Shown here piece after piece: positions 1 to 8,817 of a stretch of 64,000 nucleotides of DNA; position 1 is the stretch's first letter; every line of letters starts with the position of its first letter. The stretch comes from Amycolatopsis tolypomycina. GTDB taxonomy: Bacteria; Actinomycetota; Actinomycetes; Mycobacteriales; Pseudonocardiaceae. The translations under genes and the position numbers were made by a program. The DNA is taken from assembly GCF_900105945.1 (NCBI RefSeq), contig NZ_FNSO01000004.1, positions 1,922,001 through 1,986,000 on the forward strand. The letters are read 5' to 3'. The notes under the pieces are model-generated. The model saw only the letters and a list, made by a program, of their open reading frames with translations, was not told the DNA's origin and ran no database searches.

Positions 1-1240
1 CGATCCGGCGGTCCGCCAGCAGGGACAGCGCCAGCCGCAGGACGTGGTGCTCACCCGCGAGGAACAGCGTCACGGCGTGCTCGCGCAGCAGCTCGCGGAC
101 CCGTTCGGGCCGGCCCGAACGGACGCTGTGCAGCAGCGCCGGCCCGGGCCGGTCGTGCTCGGCGAACCAGCGGGCCGCCTTCGCGTGCAGGGTCCGCGTC
201 CGGTCCGGTGCCCGCCGCTGCAGCTCCGCGCGCAGGTAGGTGCGCAGCACCGGCAGCACCGCGTGCCGCGGCGGGGTGCCGCCGGAGTCGACAACCTGGG
301 TGGCCGGCTCGCCGAGTTCGCGCAGCATGGCCTCGGCGTCCACCCGGCCGGACAGCTCCGGCGCCAGCCCGGCCGGGACCTCGTCGCAGATGCTGATCGT
401 CCGCAGCAGTTCCCGCTGCGCCGGGGTGAGGGCGGCGAGCACCTCGTCGGTCAGGTAGCCGAGCACGGAGCTGTCACGGCCGGCGCAGAAGTCCCGCAGG
501 CTGCCGTGCCGGGCCGCGGACGCCGCGGCGAGCCGCAGCCCGGCCGGCCAGCCCCCGGTCCGGGCGACCAGGTGGGCGACCTGGTCCCGCGGGATCGCCG
601 AGCCCGCCGTGGCCAGCAGGGCGTCCGCCTCTTCGGCGGTGAACCGCAGCCGGGCGGCGCCGACTTCGACGAGCCGGTCCGCGAGCCGGGCCCGGCCCAG
701 CGGCAGCGGGGGTTCCCGCCGGCTGGCGACCGCCAGGCACAGGCTCGCCGGCTGGTGGCGGACCAGCGCCCGCAACCCCTGCCACGGACCGGCGGAGGTG
801 ATTTCCTGCGCGTTGTCGAGGACGAGCACCACGGGTTCGGGCAGCGTGTCGAGCGCGTCGGCGACCTGGGCGAGGAAGGCGAGGTCGGTGCTCGGCGCGT
901 CGGGGACCGCCAGCCGCCGCAGCGGGTTGCCGTCCGGGATCCGGCGGCAACGGCCGAGTGCTTCGAGGACCGCGCTCCAGAAGAGCCGGTCGTCGTTGTC
1001 GTCGGTGTCGGCCGACAGCCAGGCGACCGCGCCGCCGTCGCGGTGCCGCGCCCACTCGGCCAGGAGCAGCGTCTTGCCGAACCCGGCCGGGGCCCCGACG
1101 AAGACCAGGGCCGCTTCGCCCGCCGCGTCGAGGACGGCACGCAGCCGCGGCCGCGAGACGAAGTCCGCCGGCGGGCCGGGCACGGTGATCTTGGCCCTCG
1201 GTACCCGTCTTCGGGCCGGGACGTCGTGGCATTGCCGCAT
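1..1240 (-). CDS. LuxR/MalT-type ATPase transcriptional regulator, C-terminus beyond the left edge
   Basis: Open frame running off the left edge, about 413 residues visible. The ATG at 1240 is chosen because AAGGAG lies 7-8 bases upstream. The N-terminus holds a STAND/AAA ATPase module: a Walker A-like GAPAGFGKT at about residues 49-57, followed by a Walker B-like VLVLDN segment. Winged-helix and helical-repeat regions typical of MalT regulators follow. The LuxR HTH expected at the C-terminus lies outside the window. It is clearly paralogous to the complete regulator at 4874-7432, with a matching start, Walker A and RxRLRAVLD/RPRLAAVLD segment. Such proteins bind an inducer through the helical repeats and activate promoters when ATP-bound. 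The target is unknown. The family assignment is firm; the role is inferred. Confidence 0.85.
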   Translation of the reverse strand, partial: MRQCHDVPARRRVPRAKITVPGPPADFVSRPRLRAVLDAAGEAALVFVGAPAGFGKTLLLAEWARHRDGGAVAWLSADTDDNDDRLFWSAVLEALGRCRRIPDGNPLRRLAVPDAPSTDLAFLAQVADALDTLPEPVVLVLDNAQEITSAGPWQGLRALVRHQPASLCLAVASRREPPLPLGRARLADRLVEVGAARLRFTAEEADALLATAGSAIPRDQVAHLVARTGGWPAGLRLAAASAARHGSLRDFCAGRDSSVLGYLTDEVLAALTPAQRELLRTISICDEVPAGLAPELSGRVDAEAMLRELGEPATQVVDSGGTPPRHAVLPVLRTYLRAELQRRAPDRTRTLHAKAARWFAEHDRPGPALLHSVRSGRPERVRELLREHAVTLFLAGEHHVLRLALSLLADRRI

Positions 1241-1350
1241 GTCCGTTCTCCTTCGTGATCGGTGCACAAGACAATCCCGGCGGATCCTGCCACGCAATTG
1301 CCCCGGCTCACCCGCTGCGGGCGAAGAGAACAACAGGGGCCGGCACAATC

Positions 1351-1692
1351 GTGGGCCGGGTGAAAAATCGTGGAGATTCTGCGGGGAAAGAACGATTCGC
1401 CGTTTCCCGGTTCAGCTGGCTCGGACCGGCCGAGGTCGTGGTCTTCGACGTGGTCCGGACCGGCCGGGTCGGGGCCGGTTCGGTGCTGCTCGGGCTGGCC
1501 GTCGCGCTGTCGGCGCTGAGCCCGGTGCCCGAGCTGCGGACCGGCGTCCGCGCCGGTGCGGACCTGGTCGCCCGGCTGGTCTTCCTGCCGGCCCGCGGCT
1601 GGTCGGCGGTCGTGCTGCTGCTCGACGCGGCGCTCGTCGCCCGCGCGTGGTTCTCCGCGGGCCGTCCCCGGCGGCGCCGGGACGCCCGGTGA
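1351..1692 (+). CDS. small predicted membrane protein, unknown function
   Basis: About 113 residues from GTG 1351; GTG 1360 is an alternative, and a GGGG stretch 11 bases upstream weakly favours 1351. After a basic, polar N-terminus, a hydrophobic stretch (GAGSVLLGLAVALSAL) and a second near the C-terminus (AVVLLLDAALVARAWF) suggest two membrane segments, followed by an Arg-rich tail. The layout recalls small DUF1622-like membrane proteins, but I cannot assign a family. Its stop overlaps the next start in a GTGA, so the two small genes are probably translationally coupled. It is divergent from the truncated LuxR regulator and could be one of its targets. Confidence 0.5.
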   Translation: MGRVKNRGDSAGKERFAVSRFSWLGPAEVVVFDVVRTGRVGAGSVLLGLAVALSALSPVPELRTGVRAGADLVARLVFLPARGWSAVVLLLDAALVARAWFSAGRPRRRRDAR

Positions 1693-1928
1693 GCCGGGCG
1701 GGCGTGGCCGCGGCGAATTACGTCTTCCGCGGCGGTGGCGCCATTCCGGAACGGGCCGCCGAAGGTGTCGAGGATTTCCGTGGTGTGCTCGTCGTGCCGG
1801 TGCCGCCGGATACGATAGTTTTCGGAACCGTTGCCCATCCCGGAAGCCTTCCGCGGATCCTGCGGCGCCTGGAAGCGCTCGGGATGCACGTGCAATCCGT
1901 GCACCGGGTCCGGGAACTGCCGTCATGA
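1689..1928 (+). CDS. small hypothetical protein, coupled to upstream gene
   Basis: 79 residues starting at a GTG that overlaps the preceding stop codon (GTGA). The protein is soluble with a mixed alpha/beta look: a VVVPVPPDTIVFGTV segment, then PGSLPRILRRLEALGMHVQSVHRV. It resembles a small ACT- or ferredoxin-like fold rather than a membrane protein, but I recognise no family. The last six bases overlap the 3' end of the convergent DUF2252 gene. The coupling and the codon usage support a real gene; nothing shows its function. Confidence 0.45.
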   Translation: MSRAGVAAANYVFRGGGAIPERAAEGVEDFRGVLVVPVPPDTIVFGTVAHPGSLPRILRRLEALGMHVQSVHRVRELPS

Positions 1929-3281
1929 CGCGGCGGCCGCCGTGACGTGCCCGGCCCGGATCGCCTGCCGCAGGGCCGCGTGGTCGCGTTCGTTCTGGTT
2001 GGCGCACGAGACGGCGAACTCCCGCACGGCCTCGGCGAACGCCGGGCCGGAACCGAGGTAGGCGGCGATGGCCAGGGCGTCCCCGGTGCGCGCGTGGGCT
2101 CGGGCCAGCGTCCACCCGCACAGCCGCGCGTGCGCACGCAGGACGTCCGGGGTCATCGCGGTGACGTCGCCGGCGGGCTGGTCGTCGCGCAGCCGCCGGA
2201 CGTGGAAGTCGGCGGTCCGGCCGTCGAACTCCGTGGTGCGGGCCCAGCCGAGGAAGACGTCGCCGGTGGCCTGGATCAGCCGCTGGCCGGTGACCACCCG
2301 CCGGCCGGGGCCGCCCGGCACGCTCGCGCCGGTGTACTCCTGCAGCACCGACGGCCGCGCTTCCTTCAGCTGCAGCAGGAGCGGGTCACCGGTGCCCGTG
2401 CGGACGAGCAGCGCCACCCACGACCGTGTGCCCGCGTCACCCGGCCCGGTCACCGCGCGGGCCGCGTCGGCGAGCCGGTAGCGGTCCAGCAGCGCCTTCC
2501 GCGCGGGGCCGAGCGTGCGCCGGTACCGGGCGAGCACGGCGCCGAGCCGGTCGGTCAACGTCGCCGGGTCGCCGTCGCCGGCGAGGCGGCCCGCCGGGAC
2601 GAGCGAAGGCGGCCGCGCCGCCAGCCGCAGGTGCCCGTCGCGGATTTCGGTGCGGCGCCGGGCGTCGTCGCCGCGCCGCGGCCCCAGCCGGTGGGCCGCG
2701 ACCACCCGCAGCGTCCGGGCGTCGGGCGGGGCGAAGAAGATGTCGAGCGGCGTGCGCCGCGCGAAGTCGTGCATCGCCAGGCGGTAGGCCTCGACCACGG
2801 CGAGCACGGTGCGCCGGCGCGGGGCCGCCGCGTGGCCGTTCTCCCGGCCGGTGACCTCGAAGCTCGCGGCCAGCCGCTTGACGTCCCATTCCCACGGCGC
2901 GGGCAGGGTTTCGCCGAAGTCGGCGAAGTCGAACACCAGCCGTCGGCCCTGCGCGGGGAACAGCCCGAAGTTGGCGAGCTGCGCGTCGCCGCACGCCTGG
3001 ACACCGAACCCGGTCCGCGGGGTCAGCGCGAGGTCGGCCGCCGCGGGGAGCGCGGCACCGCGGAAGTAGGCCAGCGGCGAGGTGGCCATCCGGCCGTAGC
3101 GCAGCGGCCGCAGTTCCGGGACGCGGTCGCGGTCCTGGCGGGCCAGCAGCGTCAGGGGATCGGCGCGCCGGAGCGGGCCGGGGAATTCGGCGTGGCCGTC
3201 CGGCGGGACGGCGGCGCGCGCGGCGCGGGCCCGGGCGATCCGCTCGTCGGGTGCCGCGGTCTCGTTTTCGGTGAGAGTCAT
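1923..3281 (-). CDS. DUF2252 family protein (kinase-like fold)
   Basis: 452 residues from ATG 3281 (MTLTENET). Family hallmarks are present: an MATSPLAYFRGAA segment near residue 70, then GDAQLANFG, VFDFADFGE and WEWDVKRLAASFEV, and a later LLLQLKEARPSVLQ and GQRLIQATGDVFLGW. DUF2252 proteins of actinomycetes have a fold related to aminoglycoside phosphotransferases and protein kinases; the GDAQLANFG and DFxDF segments look like the catalytic and metal-binding loops. The substrate is unknown. The length is typical. Its 3' end overlaps the convergent small gene by six bases. The start is supported by the conserved N-terminus rather than by a strong ribosome-binding site; longer in-frame starts would add only a low-complexity extension. 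Confidence 0.88.
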   Translation of the reverse strand: MTLTENETAAPDERIARARAARAAVPPDGHAEFPGPLRRADPLTLLARQDRDRVPELRPLRYGRMATSPLAYFRGAALPAAADLALTPRTGFGVQACGDAQLANFGLFPAQGRRLVFDFADFGETLPAPWEWDVKRLAASFEVTGRENGHAAAPRRRTVLAVVEAYRLAMHDFARRTPLDIFFAPPDARTLRVVAAHRLGPRRGDDARRRTEIRDGHLRLAARPPSLVPAGRLAGDGDPATLTDRLGAVLARYRRTLGPARKALLDRYRLADAARAVTGPGDAGTRSWVALLVRTGTGDPLLLQLKEARPSVLQEYTGASVPGGPGRRVVTGQRLIQATGDVFLGWARTTEFDGRTADFHVRRLRDDQPAGDVTAMTPDVLRAHARLCGWTLARAHARTGDALAIAAYLGSGPAFAEAVREFAVSCANQNERDHAALRQAIRAGHVTAAAAS

Positions 3282-3594
3282 GGGACGGATCGTCGGCCGC
3301 GGCGCGGGCCGGGGCGTCGCCCGCCGGGGGTGAAGCGGGGAGTCATCCACCACGGGTGACGACCGGCGGCGGCGCGGGCCGCAGGGTGTGGCCGTGGAGG
3401 TGCGGTGATGGCGAAGCGGACGCCGCGCGGCCGTCACCCCGGCGGGTGCGCCACGGGATCTCCCCGCCGGTCCGGCCCGGCGCCGCGCTCCGCCATCCCG
3501 TGCGGGCCGGCCCGGCCGCGCTCTCGGGGGAGCGCGCGTACCTCCCACGGGACCGCGGCGGCGCTCGGGGGCGCCGCCGCGGTCCTGCCCGCGC
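3282..3594. other. intergenic stretch without a convincing gene
   Basis: 313 bases upstream of the DUF2252 start and downstream of the DUF1269-like gene. Open frames crossing it are Arg/Pro/Gly-rich, have no ribosome-binding site and no family resemblance. It must hold the DUF2252 promoter, but I see no clear -35/-10 pair and no terminator hairpin with a T tract. Confidence 0.4.
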
Positions 3595-4101
3595 TCACCG
3601 CGGTTCGGGCTGCGGTGCCTCGCCGAAGGCCTCCCGCAGCCGGGCTTCCTCCACGTCGGACAGGTTCGTGCTCAGCAACGTGGCGCCCGTTTCCTTGAAC
3701 GGCTCGACGACCCGGTCCAGCACGGTCTCCTCCGACATCACGAACAGCGCGGACGTCCCCGGCGTGACCTGGGACCGGACGGTGGCGACGAACTCCGTGT
3801 CGATCCCGACGTGGCTGAGCGATCCGGTCAGGGCGCCGATCGCCGCGCCGACGGCCATGCCCAGCAACGGCACCAGGAAGATCAGGCCGAACAGCAGACC
3901 CCAGAAGCCCCCGCCCAGCGCGCCGGCGCCGGTCAGGTTGCCGAGGTCCGTGGTCTTCGGCTTCTTCCGGCCTTCGGGCCAGGAAACGTATGCCGCATCG
4001 GCGATCGAGATCAGCTGCTGCTTCTGCAGCTGCCGCAGCAGATCCAGTGCGTTTTCGGCACCTTCGACGGTCGGGAACCGCCACACGGTCAACGTGGACA
4101 C
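3595..4101 (-). CDS. DUF1269-like membrane protein
   Basis: 168 residues from GTG 4101, with GAGGAGG six bases upstream. The N-terminus (STLTVWRFPTVEGAENALDL) is an alpha/beta domain typical of DUF1269 proteins. It is followed by a KPKTTDLGNLTGAGALGGG linker and one long hydrophobic, Gly-rich segment (about residues 68-105: FWGLLFGLIFLVPLLGMAVG) that likely spans or inserts into the membrane. The C-terminal half (VTPGTSALFVMSEE, VDRVVEPFKETGATLLSTNL) is soluble and conserved. The family is common in actinomycete stress islands; its biochemical role is not established. It is transcribed divergently from the DUF7144 gene across a 207-base gap. Confidence 0.8.
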   Translation of the reverse strand: MSTLTVWRFPTVEGAENALDLLRQLQKQQLISIADAAYVSWPEGRKKPKTTDLGNLTGAGALGGGFWGLLFGLIFLVPLLGMAVGAAIGALTGSLSHVGIDTEFVATVRSQVTPGTSALFVMSEETVLDRVVEPFKETGATLLSTNLSDVEEARLREAFGEAPQPEPR

Positions 4102-4308
4102 GACGTCCTCCTCGGTTCGGTGGATCGGTGGTCGAGCCGCACTGTTTCCCCGGTGCGGGCGGGCGGCATCGCCCACGCCGTGTGAGCCCGCGAGCGCCCC
4201 GGCCGATCTCACCTGGGGCGGGCGAGGCCCGGCGGACCGGCGACCGACCATGATCGCCCGGGTCCGCAGCCCACCCCGAGAAACGAGCGAGGAACGAGGA
4301 AGAGGATC

Positions 4309-4770
4309 ATGACCGAACCCATGCAGCCCCGTGCCGGAGCGACCGGAGCCCGGGCCCCGCTCCCACCGGACCGGGCCGTCGCGCGGTCGCGGCGGGTCGG
4401 CTGGATCTGGTTCGCCGGGGCGATCACCGTCCTGGCCGGACTGTTCAACGTGGTCGAAGGCGCGGTCGCGCTGTTCGACCGGGACTACTACGTGATCGGC
4501 CCGTCCGGGCTGCTCGTCTTCTCCCTGGCCGGCTGGGGCTGGGTGCACCTGATCGTCGGCATCCTCGTCGTGCTGACGGGCATCGCGCTGTTCACCGGAT
4601 CGACGTGGGCGCGGGTCGTCACCGTCGCGCTCGCCGGGTTCAACGCGCTCGCGCAGCTGGCTTTCCTGTCGGCGTACCCGTTCTGGGGCGTCATCGTGAT
4701 CGCCCTCGACGTCCTGGTGATCTGGGCCGTCATCGTGCACGGCGACGAAGCCACCTACGAAATCTGGTGA
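4309..4770 (+). CDS. DUF7144-like four-helix membrane protein
   Basis: 153 residues from ATG 4309, with AAGAGGA just upstream. A proline-rich cytoplasmic N-terminus (about 30 residues) precedes four hydrophobic helices: GWIWFAGAITVLAGLFNVVEG, WVHLIVGILVVLTGIALF, ARVVTVALAGFNALAQLAFL and WGVIVIALDVLVIWAVIVHG. The spacing, the WxW start of helix 1 and the short polar C-terminus match the actinomycete DUF7144 family, which has no assigned function. The gene stands alone, divergent from the DUF1269-like gene and 103 bases before the LuxR regulator. No operon partner is evident. Confidence 0.75.
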   Translation: MTEPMQPRAGATGARAPLPPDRAVARSRRVGWIWFAGAITVLAGLFNVVEGAVALFDRDYYVIGPSGLLVFSLAGWGWVHLIVGILVVLTGIALFTGSTWARVVTVALAGFNALAQLAFLSAYPFWGVIVIALDVLVIWAVIVHGDEATYEIW

Positions 4771-4873
4771 CCCCGGCGTCCCGGCCGGACGCGGCTGATC
4801 AGTAAGGTCGTGGCCTCCGCCCGGCGTCGACCGCGGATCCGGGGCGCATTCTCCCGACAGCCGAGAGGTTCAC

Positions 4874-7432
4874 GTGCCCGATCGAACGACGCTGGAGTTC
4901 CGACCGGTCCCCGGGGCGAAGGTCGCGGTGCCGCGGCTGCCGGGCAGCTTCGTCCCCCGGCCCCGGCTGGCGGCGGTGCTGGACCGCGCCACCACCCGGC
5001 CCGTCACCGTGGTCCGGGCGCCGGCCGGGGCAGGCAAGACCACCGCGCTGGCCGGCTGGGCCGGCGACGGCCACGACGTCGCCTGGGTGTCCCTCGACGA
5101 GAACGACAACGACGAGTCCCGGTTGTGGGCGGCGATCCTCCGCGCGCTGCGCCGCTGTCCCGCGGTGCCCGGCGACCGTGGTCTGGACCGGCTCGGCCCA
5201 CCGCCCGCCGGGCGGCGGCGGGCCTTCCTGGCCGATCTGGACGACGTGCTCGCCGGGCCCGCCCGCCCGGTGCGGCTGGTGCTCGACGACCTGCAGGAGA
5301 TTTCCCACGCGGAACCACTGGCGGCCCTCGCGGCGCTGGCCCGCCACCTGCCCGCCGCCCTGCGGCTGGTGCTCGTCAGCCGGGTCGAGCCGCGGCTGCG
5401 GCTGGCCCGGCTGCACGTGGAAGACGTCCTGTCCCGGGTGGAGGCGGCCGAACTCCGGTTCACCGCCCGGGAAACGGCGAACCTGCTGCGCGCCACCGGA
5501 AGCGTGGTGAGCGACGACCGCGTCCGGGAGCTCACCGAACGCACCGGCGGCTGGGCCGCGGCACTGGGCTGGGCGGCCGTTTCGGTGCGCGACGCCGACG
5601 ACGCGGACGCGCTCGTCGCCTCCGTCACCGGCGACGAGCGCGCCGTGGCGCGGTTCTTCGCCGACGAAGTGCTGGCGCGGCTGCCCACGGCGACGTCGGA
5701 TCTGCTGCTGTGCCTCGGTGTCTGTGACGCCGTGAGCGCGACGCTCGCGGTCCGCCTGTCGGGACGCGCGGACGCCGGGGAACGCCTGGACGAGCTCGAG
5801 CGCGCGATGGGGCTCGTCACGCGCACCCCCGCCGACACCTACCGGCTGCCGCCGTTGCTGCGCGGCTTCCTGCGGGCCGAGCTGGCCCGGCAGGATCCGG
5901 GGCGGGTGCTGCGGCTGCACGGGATCGCCGCCCGCTGGTACGCCGGCGAAGGCCGGTTCGGGGAGGCGCTCCGGCACGCCGTGGCCGGCCGCGACCGGCA
6001 GCGCGTCCTCCTGCTGGCGCGCGAGCACGCCGTGCGCCAGGTGCTGGCCGGCGACGGCGAACCGGTGCGGATCGCGCTCACCTACCTCGGCGCCGCGGCG
6101 GTCGCCGCGAGCCCGCCGCTGCGGCTGGCCTCGGCGCTGGAGAACGTCCAGCGCGGCCTGCCCGCCGAAGCCGCCGCCGACCTCGGCGCCGCGGACCACG
6201 ACCACGAGCTGTGGCCCCTCGCCGCCCGCCACCTGGCGCTGGTCACCGGGAAAACCCCGCCGGACAACGGCCTTCCGGTGACCCGGCCGTCCGGGTGCGA
6301 CGCCTGGGTCACCCTCGACCGCGCGTGGCGGTCGCTGCGCCGCGGGGCCCGGCGGCACGCCGTCACCCAGGGGCAGGAGGCGCTGCGGCTGGCCCAGGGG
6401 GACCGGCTGGACCACCTCGTGCTCCACAGCAGGCTGGCACTGGCCGTGGCCACCGCCGTCGCCGGCGACCACCCGGCGATGCGGCGGGCCTGCACGGGCG
6501 CGCTCGCCGTCGCGCGACGGCACGGCTGGCGCCGGTCTCCCGGCGTGGCCGAGTGCCACCTGATGCTGGCCTACGACGACCTCATGCGCGCCGAGCCGGT
6601 CGCCGCCGCGCGCGAACTGGCCCAGGCGGCCGCGGCCGAAGTGCCCGGCGGCGCGCCGCTGCCGGCCGCGCTGCGCGGGTTCTTCGAGGGCATGGTGCGC
6701 TTCGACGACGGCGACCGGACGGCGGGCTCCCAGGCCATGCGCGCGGCCCGGCACCGGCTGGCCGGCCTGGCGCTGCCGCCCGAGCTTGTCGCGGTGTGCG
6801 GCGTCGCCGAGTACCACGCGGCCATCGCCCTCGCCGAGGGCGTGCACGCGGCGGAAGTGCTCGCGTGGATGCACGAGCGGCTGCCCGCCGGCGGCGAGCT
6901 GGCCCTCCTGCGGGTCCGCGCGCACCTGGCCGCGGACGAACCGGCGGCCGCCGAAGCGGTCCTGCGCGACACCGCCGCGGCGCCGACGTTGCTGCCGGCC
7001 ACGCCGGTCGACCGGTGCCTGGCGGAGACGGCGCTGGCGCTGCGCTCCCACCGGCGGACCAAGGCGCTGCACGCGTTGGACCGCGCGCTCGCCCTCGCCC
7101 GGCCGAACGGGCTGGTGCGCCCGTTCGCGCTGGCCGAGCCGCAGGTCGGGCACCTGCTGATCGACCACTCCGGCGGGTTCGGTGCGCTGGACCGGTTCGC
7201 CCAGGCGGTCCGCGGCCGGCTCGTCCCGCACGCCTCGGCCACCAGCCTGACCGACCGCGAGCAGGTGGTGCTGGAACGCCTGCCGTCCCAGCGGTCCCTG
7301 GACGAGATCGCCTCGGACCTGACGGTTTCGGTCAACACGGTGAAGACGCACGTGCGGGCGATCTACGGCAAGCTGGGTGTGAACAACCGGCGTTCGGCCG
7401 TCGTGGTGGCCCGCCAGCACGGCTTGACCTGA
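4874..7432 (+). CDS. MalT/LAL-type LuxR family transcriptional regulator
   Basis: 852 residues from GTG 4874, preceded by GAGAGG. Domains: a STAND ATPase with Walker A APAGAGKT at residues 49-56 and a Walker B-like RLVLDDLQEI near 140; a winged-helix and helical-repeat sensor region (about 250-780); and a C-terminal LuxR HTH (about 787-845: LTDREQVVLERL, LDEIASDLTVSVNTVKTHVRAIYGKLGV). Expected length for the family is 850-950. It is a paralogue of the truncated regulator at the left edge. It presumably activates transcription when ligand and ATP are bound. The gene is monocistronic and ends four bases before the convergent permease gene. Its target genes are not evident from the sequence. Confidence 0.9.
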   Translation: MPDRTTLEFRPVPGAKVAVPRLPGSFVPRPRLAAVLDRATTRPVTVVRAPAGAGKTTALAGWAGDGHDVAWVSLDENDNDESRLWAAILRALRRCPAVPGDRGLDRLGPPPAGRRRAFLADLDDVLAGPARPVRLVLDDLQEISHAEPLAALAALARHLPAALRLVLVSRVEPRLRLARLHVEDVLSRVEAAELRFTARETANLLRATGSVVSDDRVRELTERTGGWAAALGWAAVSVRDADDADALVASVTGDERAVARFFADEVLARLPTATSDLLLCLGVCDAVSATLAVRLSGRADAGERLDELERAMGLVTRTPADTYRLPPLLRGFLRAELARQDPGRVLRLHGIAARWYAGEGRFGEALRHAVAGRDRQRVLLLAREHAVRQVLAGDGEPVRIALTYLGAAAVAASPPLRLASALENVQRGLPAEAAADLGAADHDHELWPLAARHLALVTGKTPPDNGLPVTRPSGCDAWVTLDRAWRSLRRGARRHAVTQGQEALRLAQGDRLDHLVLHSRLALAVATAVAGDHPAMRRACTGALAVARRHGWRRSPGVAECHLMLAYDDLMRAEPVAAARELAQAAAAEVPGGAPLPAALRGFFEGMVRFDDGDRTAGSQAMRAARHRLAGLALPPELVAVCGVAEYHAAIALAEGVHAAEVLAWMHERLPAGGELALLRVRAHLAADEPAAAEAVLRDTAAAPTLLPATPVDRCLAETALALRSHRRTKALHALDRALALARPNGLVRPFALAEPQVGHLLIDHSGGFGALDRFAQAVRGRLVPHASATSLTDREQVVLERLPSQRSLDEIASDLTVSVNTVKTHVRAIYGKLGVNNRRSAVVVARQHGLT

Positions 7433-7436
7433 GCGG

Positions 7437-8630
7437 TCATTCCCGGCGCGGGGCCGACAGCAGCGCCTCGGCCCAGCGGGCCCGCGGGTCGACGTCCACC
7501 AGCAGCGCCTTGGCCAGCAGGGTCGCCGGCACGGCGAGGACAGCGCCGAGCGGGCCCAGCAGCCAGGTCCAGAACACCAGCGCCAGCACGGTGACCAAAG
7601 TGGACAGACCGACCGAGCCGGCCACGAACCGCGGCTGCACGAGCGACTGCACCACGAAGTTCAGCGCGGCGTACACCACGAGCACGGCGAGCAGGTGCCG
7701 CCACCCGCCGTCCAGGAGCGCGATGACCGCGGGCGGGGCGACACCGATGACGAAGCCGACGTTCGGGATGTAGTTGGTGACAAAGGCGAGCAGGCCCCAC
7801 AGCAGGGCGCCCGGCACGCCGAGCAGGGCGAGCGCGGTGGTGTCGAGGGCGGCCACGAGCCCGCCGAACACGGTCGTCACGACGAGGTACCGCCGGGTGC
7901 CCGTCGCAAAGCCGCGCAGCGCGGCGGAAATCCACGGCCGGTCCCGCCCGATCCGGCCGAGGCGCTGCCCGGCCCAGGCGGTTTCCGCGCTGAGGAAAAG
8001 GAGGAGGGCGAACAGGAAGGCCAGGTTCGTGACGAGGCCGCCGACACCGGCGAGCAGCGAACCGGCCAGCCCGACGAGCTTCCCGGTGTCGACCGACGCG
8101 AGCACGGCCCGCAGTTCGGCCTCCCCGACCCCGAACCGGCCGAGGACGGTGAGGCCGTCGCGGAGCAGTTCGTCGACGCGGCCGGTGTAGCGGGGCAGCA
8201 GGGCGGACAGCTGCGCGACGGAGACGACGAAGACGAGGAAGAACCCGACGAGGATGGCGTAGACGGTGACGACGAGCACGCCGACGGTCAGCCACCGCGG
8301 CAATCCCTTGCGCCGCAACCAGGACCGCACGGGATCGAGGGTGATGACGACGACGAGCGCGAGGAAGACGGGCCCGGCGAACCAGGCGACGGCCCGCACC
8401 CCACCGAGCACGACCACCGCGGCGGCGGCGCCCAGCAGCACGACGAGGGCGCGGGGGAGCGGGCCGCCGCCGGTCTCGTGACCGGGAGGCAACGGGATGG
8501 GGGTACCGCCGCTGCCGAACCGGTCGGCGAGGCCCCGGAAGGCGCGGCCCGCCCGCCGTTCCCGGGGCCGGCCCCGCCGGGGCTTGCGGAACCGGGCAGC
8601 GGGGACGTCGGTGAGAGTGGCACGCACCAT
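7437..8630 (-). CDS. AI-2E family (PerM-like) membrane transporter
   Basis: 397 residues from ATG 8630, with GGAGG five bases upstream. After a basic N-terminal tail rich in Arg/Pro/Gly come seven to eight hydrophobic helices in the order typical of AI-2E/PerM proteins. The conserved ITLDPVRSWLRRKGLPRWLTV segment follows helix 2, and the characteristic LWGLLAFVTNYIPNVGFVIG and VQSLVQPRFVAGSVGLS segments lie near residues 250-320. Family members include the autoinducer-2 exporter TqsA and Na+/H+ antiporters, so the substrate cannot be named. It is a single gene; its 3' end abuts the convergent LuxR gene. Confidence 0.88.
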   Translation of the reverse strand: MVRATLTDVPAARFRKPRRGRPRERRAGRAFRGLADRFGSGGTPIPLPPGHETGGGPLPRALVVLLGAAAAVVVLGGVRAVAWFAGPVFLALVVVITLDPVRSWLRRKGLPRWLTVGVLVVTVYAILVGFFLVFVVSVAQLSALLPRYTGRVDELLRDGLTVLGRFGVGEAELRAVLASVDTGKLVGLAGSLLAGVGGLVTNLAFLFALLLFLSAETAWAGQRLGRIGRDRPWISAALRGFATGTRRYLVVTTVFGGLVAALDTTALALLGVPGALLWGLLAFVTNYIPNVGFVIGVAPPAVIALLDGGWRHLLAVLVVYAALNFVVQSLVQPRFVAGSVGLSTLVTVLALVFWTWLLGPLGAVLAVPATLLAKALLVDVDPRARWAEALLSAPRRE

Positions 8631-8731
8631 GCAAACCTCCGAAGACCAGCGGCGGCGAGGTCACGATGCCGCGGTTCGGGTGTTTCGGCTTCACCTGGTG
8701 CGGGGGAAAGCGGTGCGGGCCGCCGACCGAG

Positions 8732-8786
8732 TGTCATGAACGAGTCGTTCATGACATCAGACGTCCTGAACGAGTCGTTCATGACA
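8732..8786. repeat. two tandem copies of a 25-bp palindrome
   Basis: Bases 8732-8756 form a perfect inverted repeat around a single central G, with 12-base arms TGTCATGAACGA and TCGTTCATGACA. A second copy at 8762-8786 differs at two positions of the left arm. The pair lies between the 3' end of the epoxide hydrolase gene and the upstream region of the AI-2E gene. It could act as a terminator for the hydrolase (no T tract), as an operator, or be a dispersed intergenic palindrome. Confidence 0.7.
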
Positions 8787-8817
8787 GCGGCGACTGCGAC
8801 GCTGCACGTCGCCGGCC

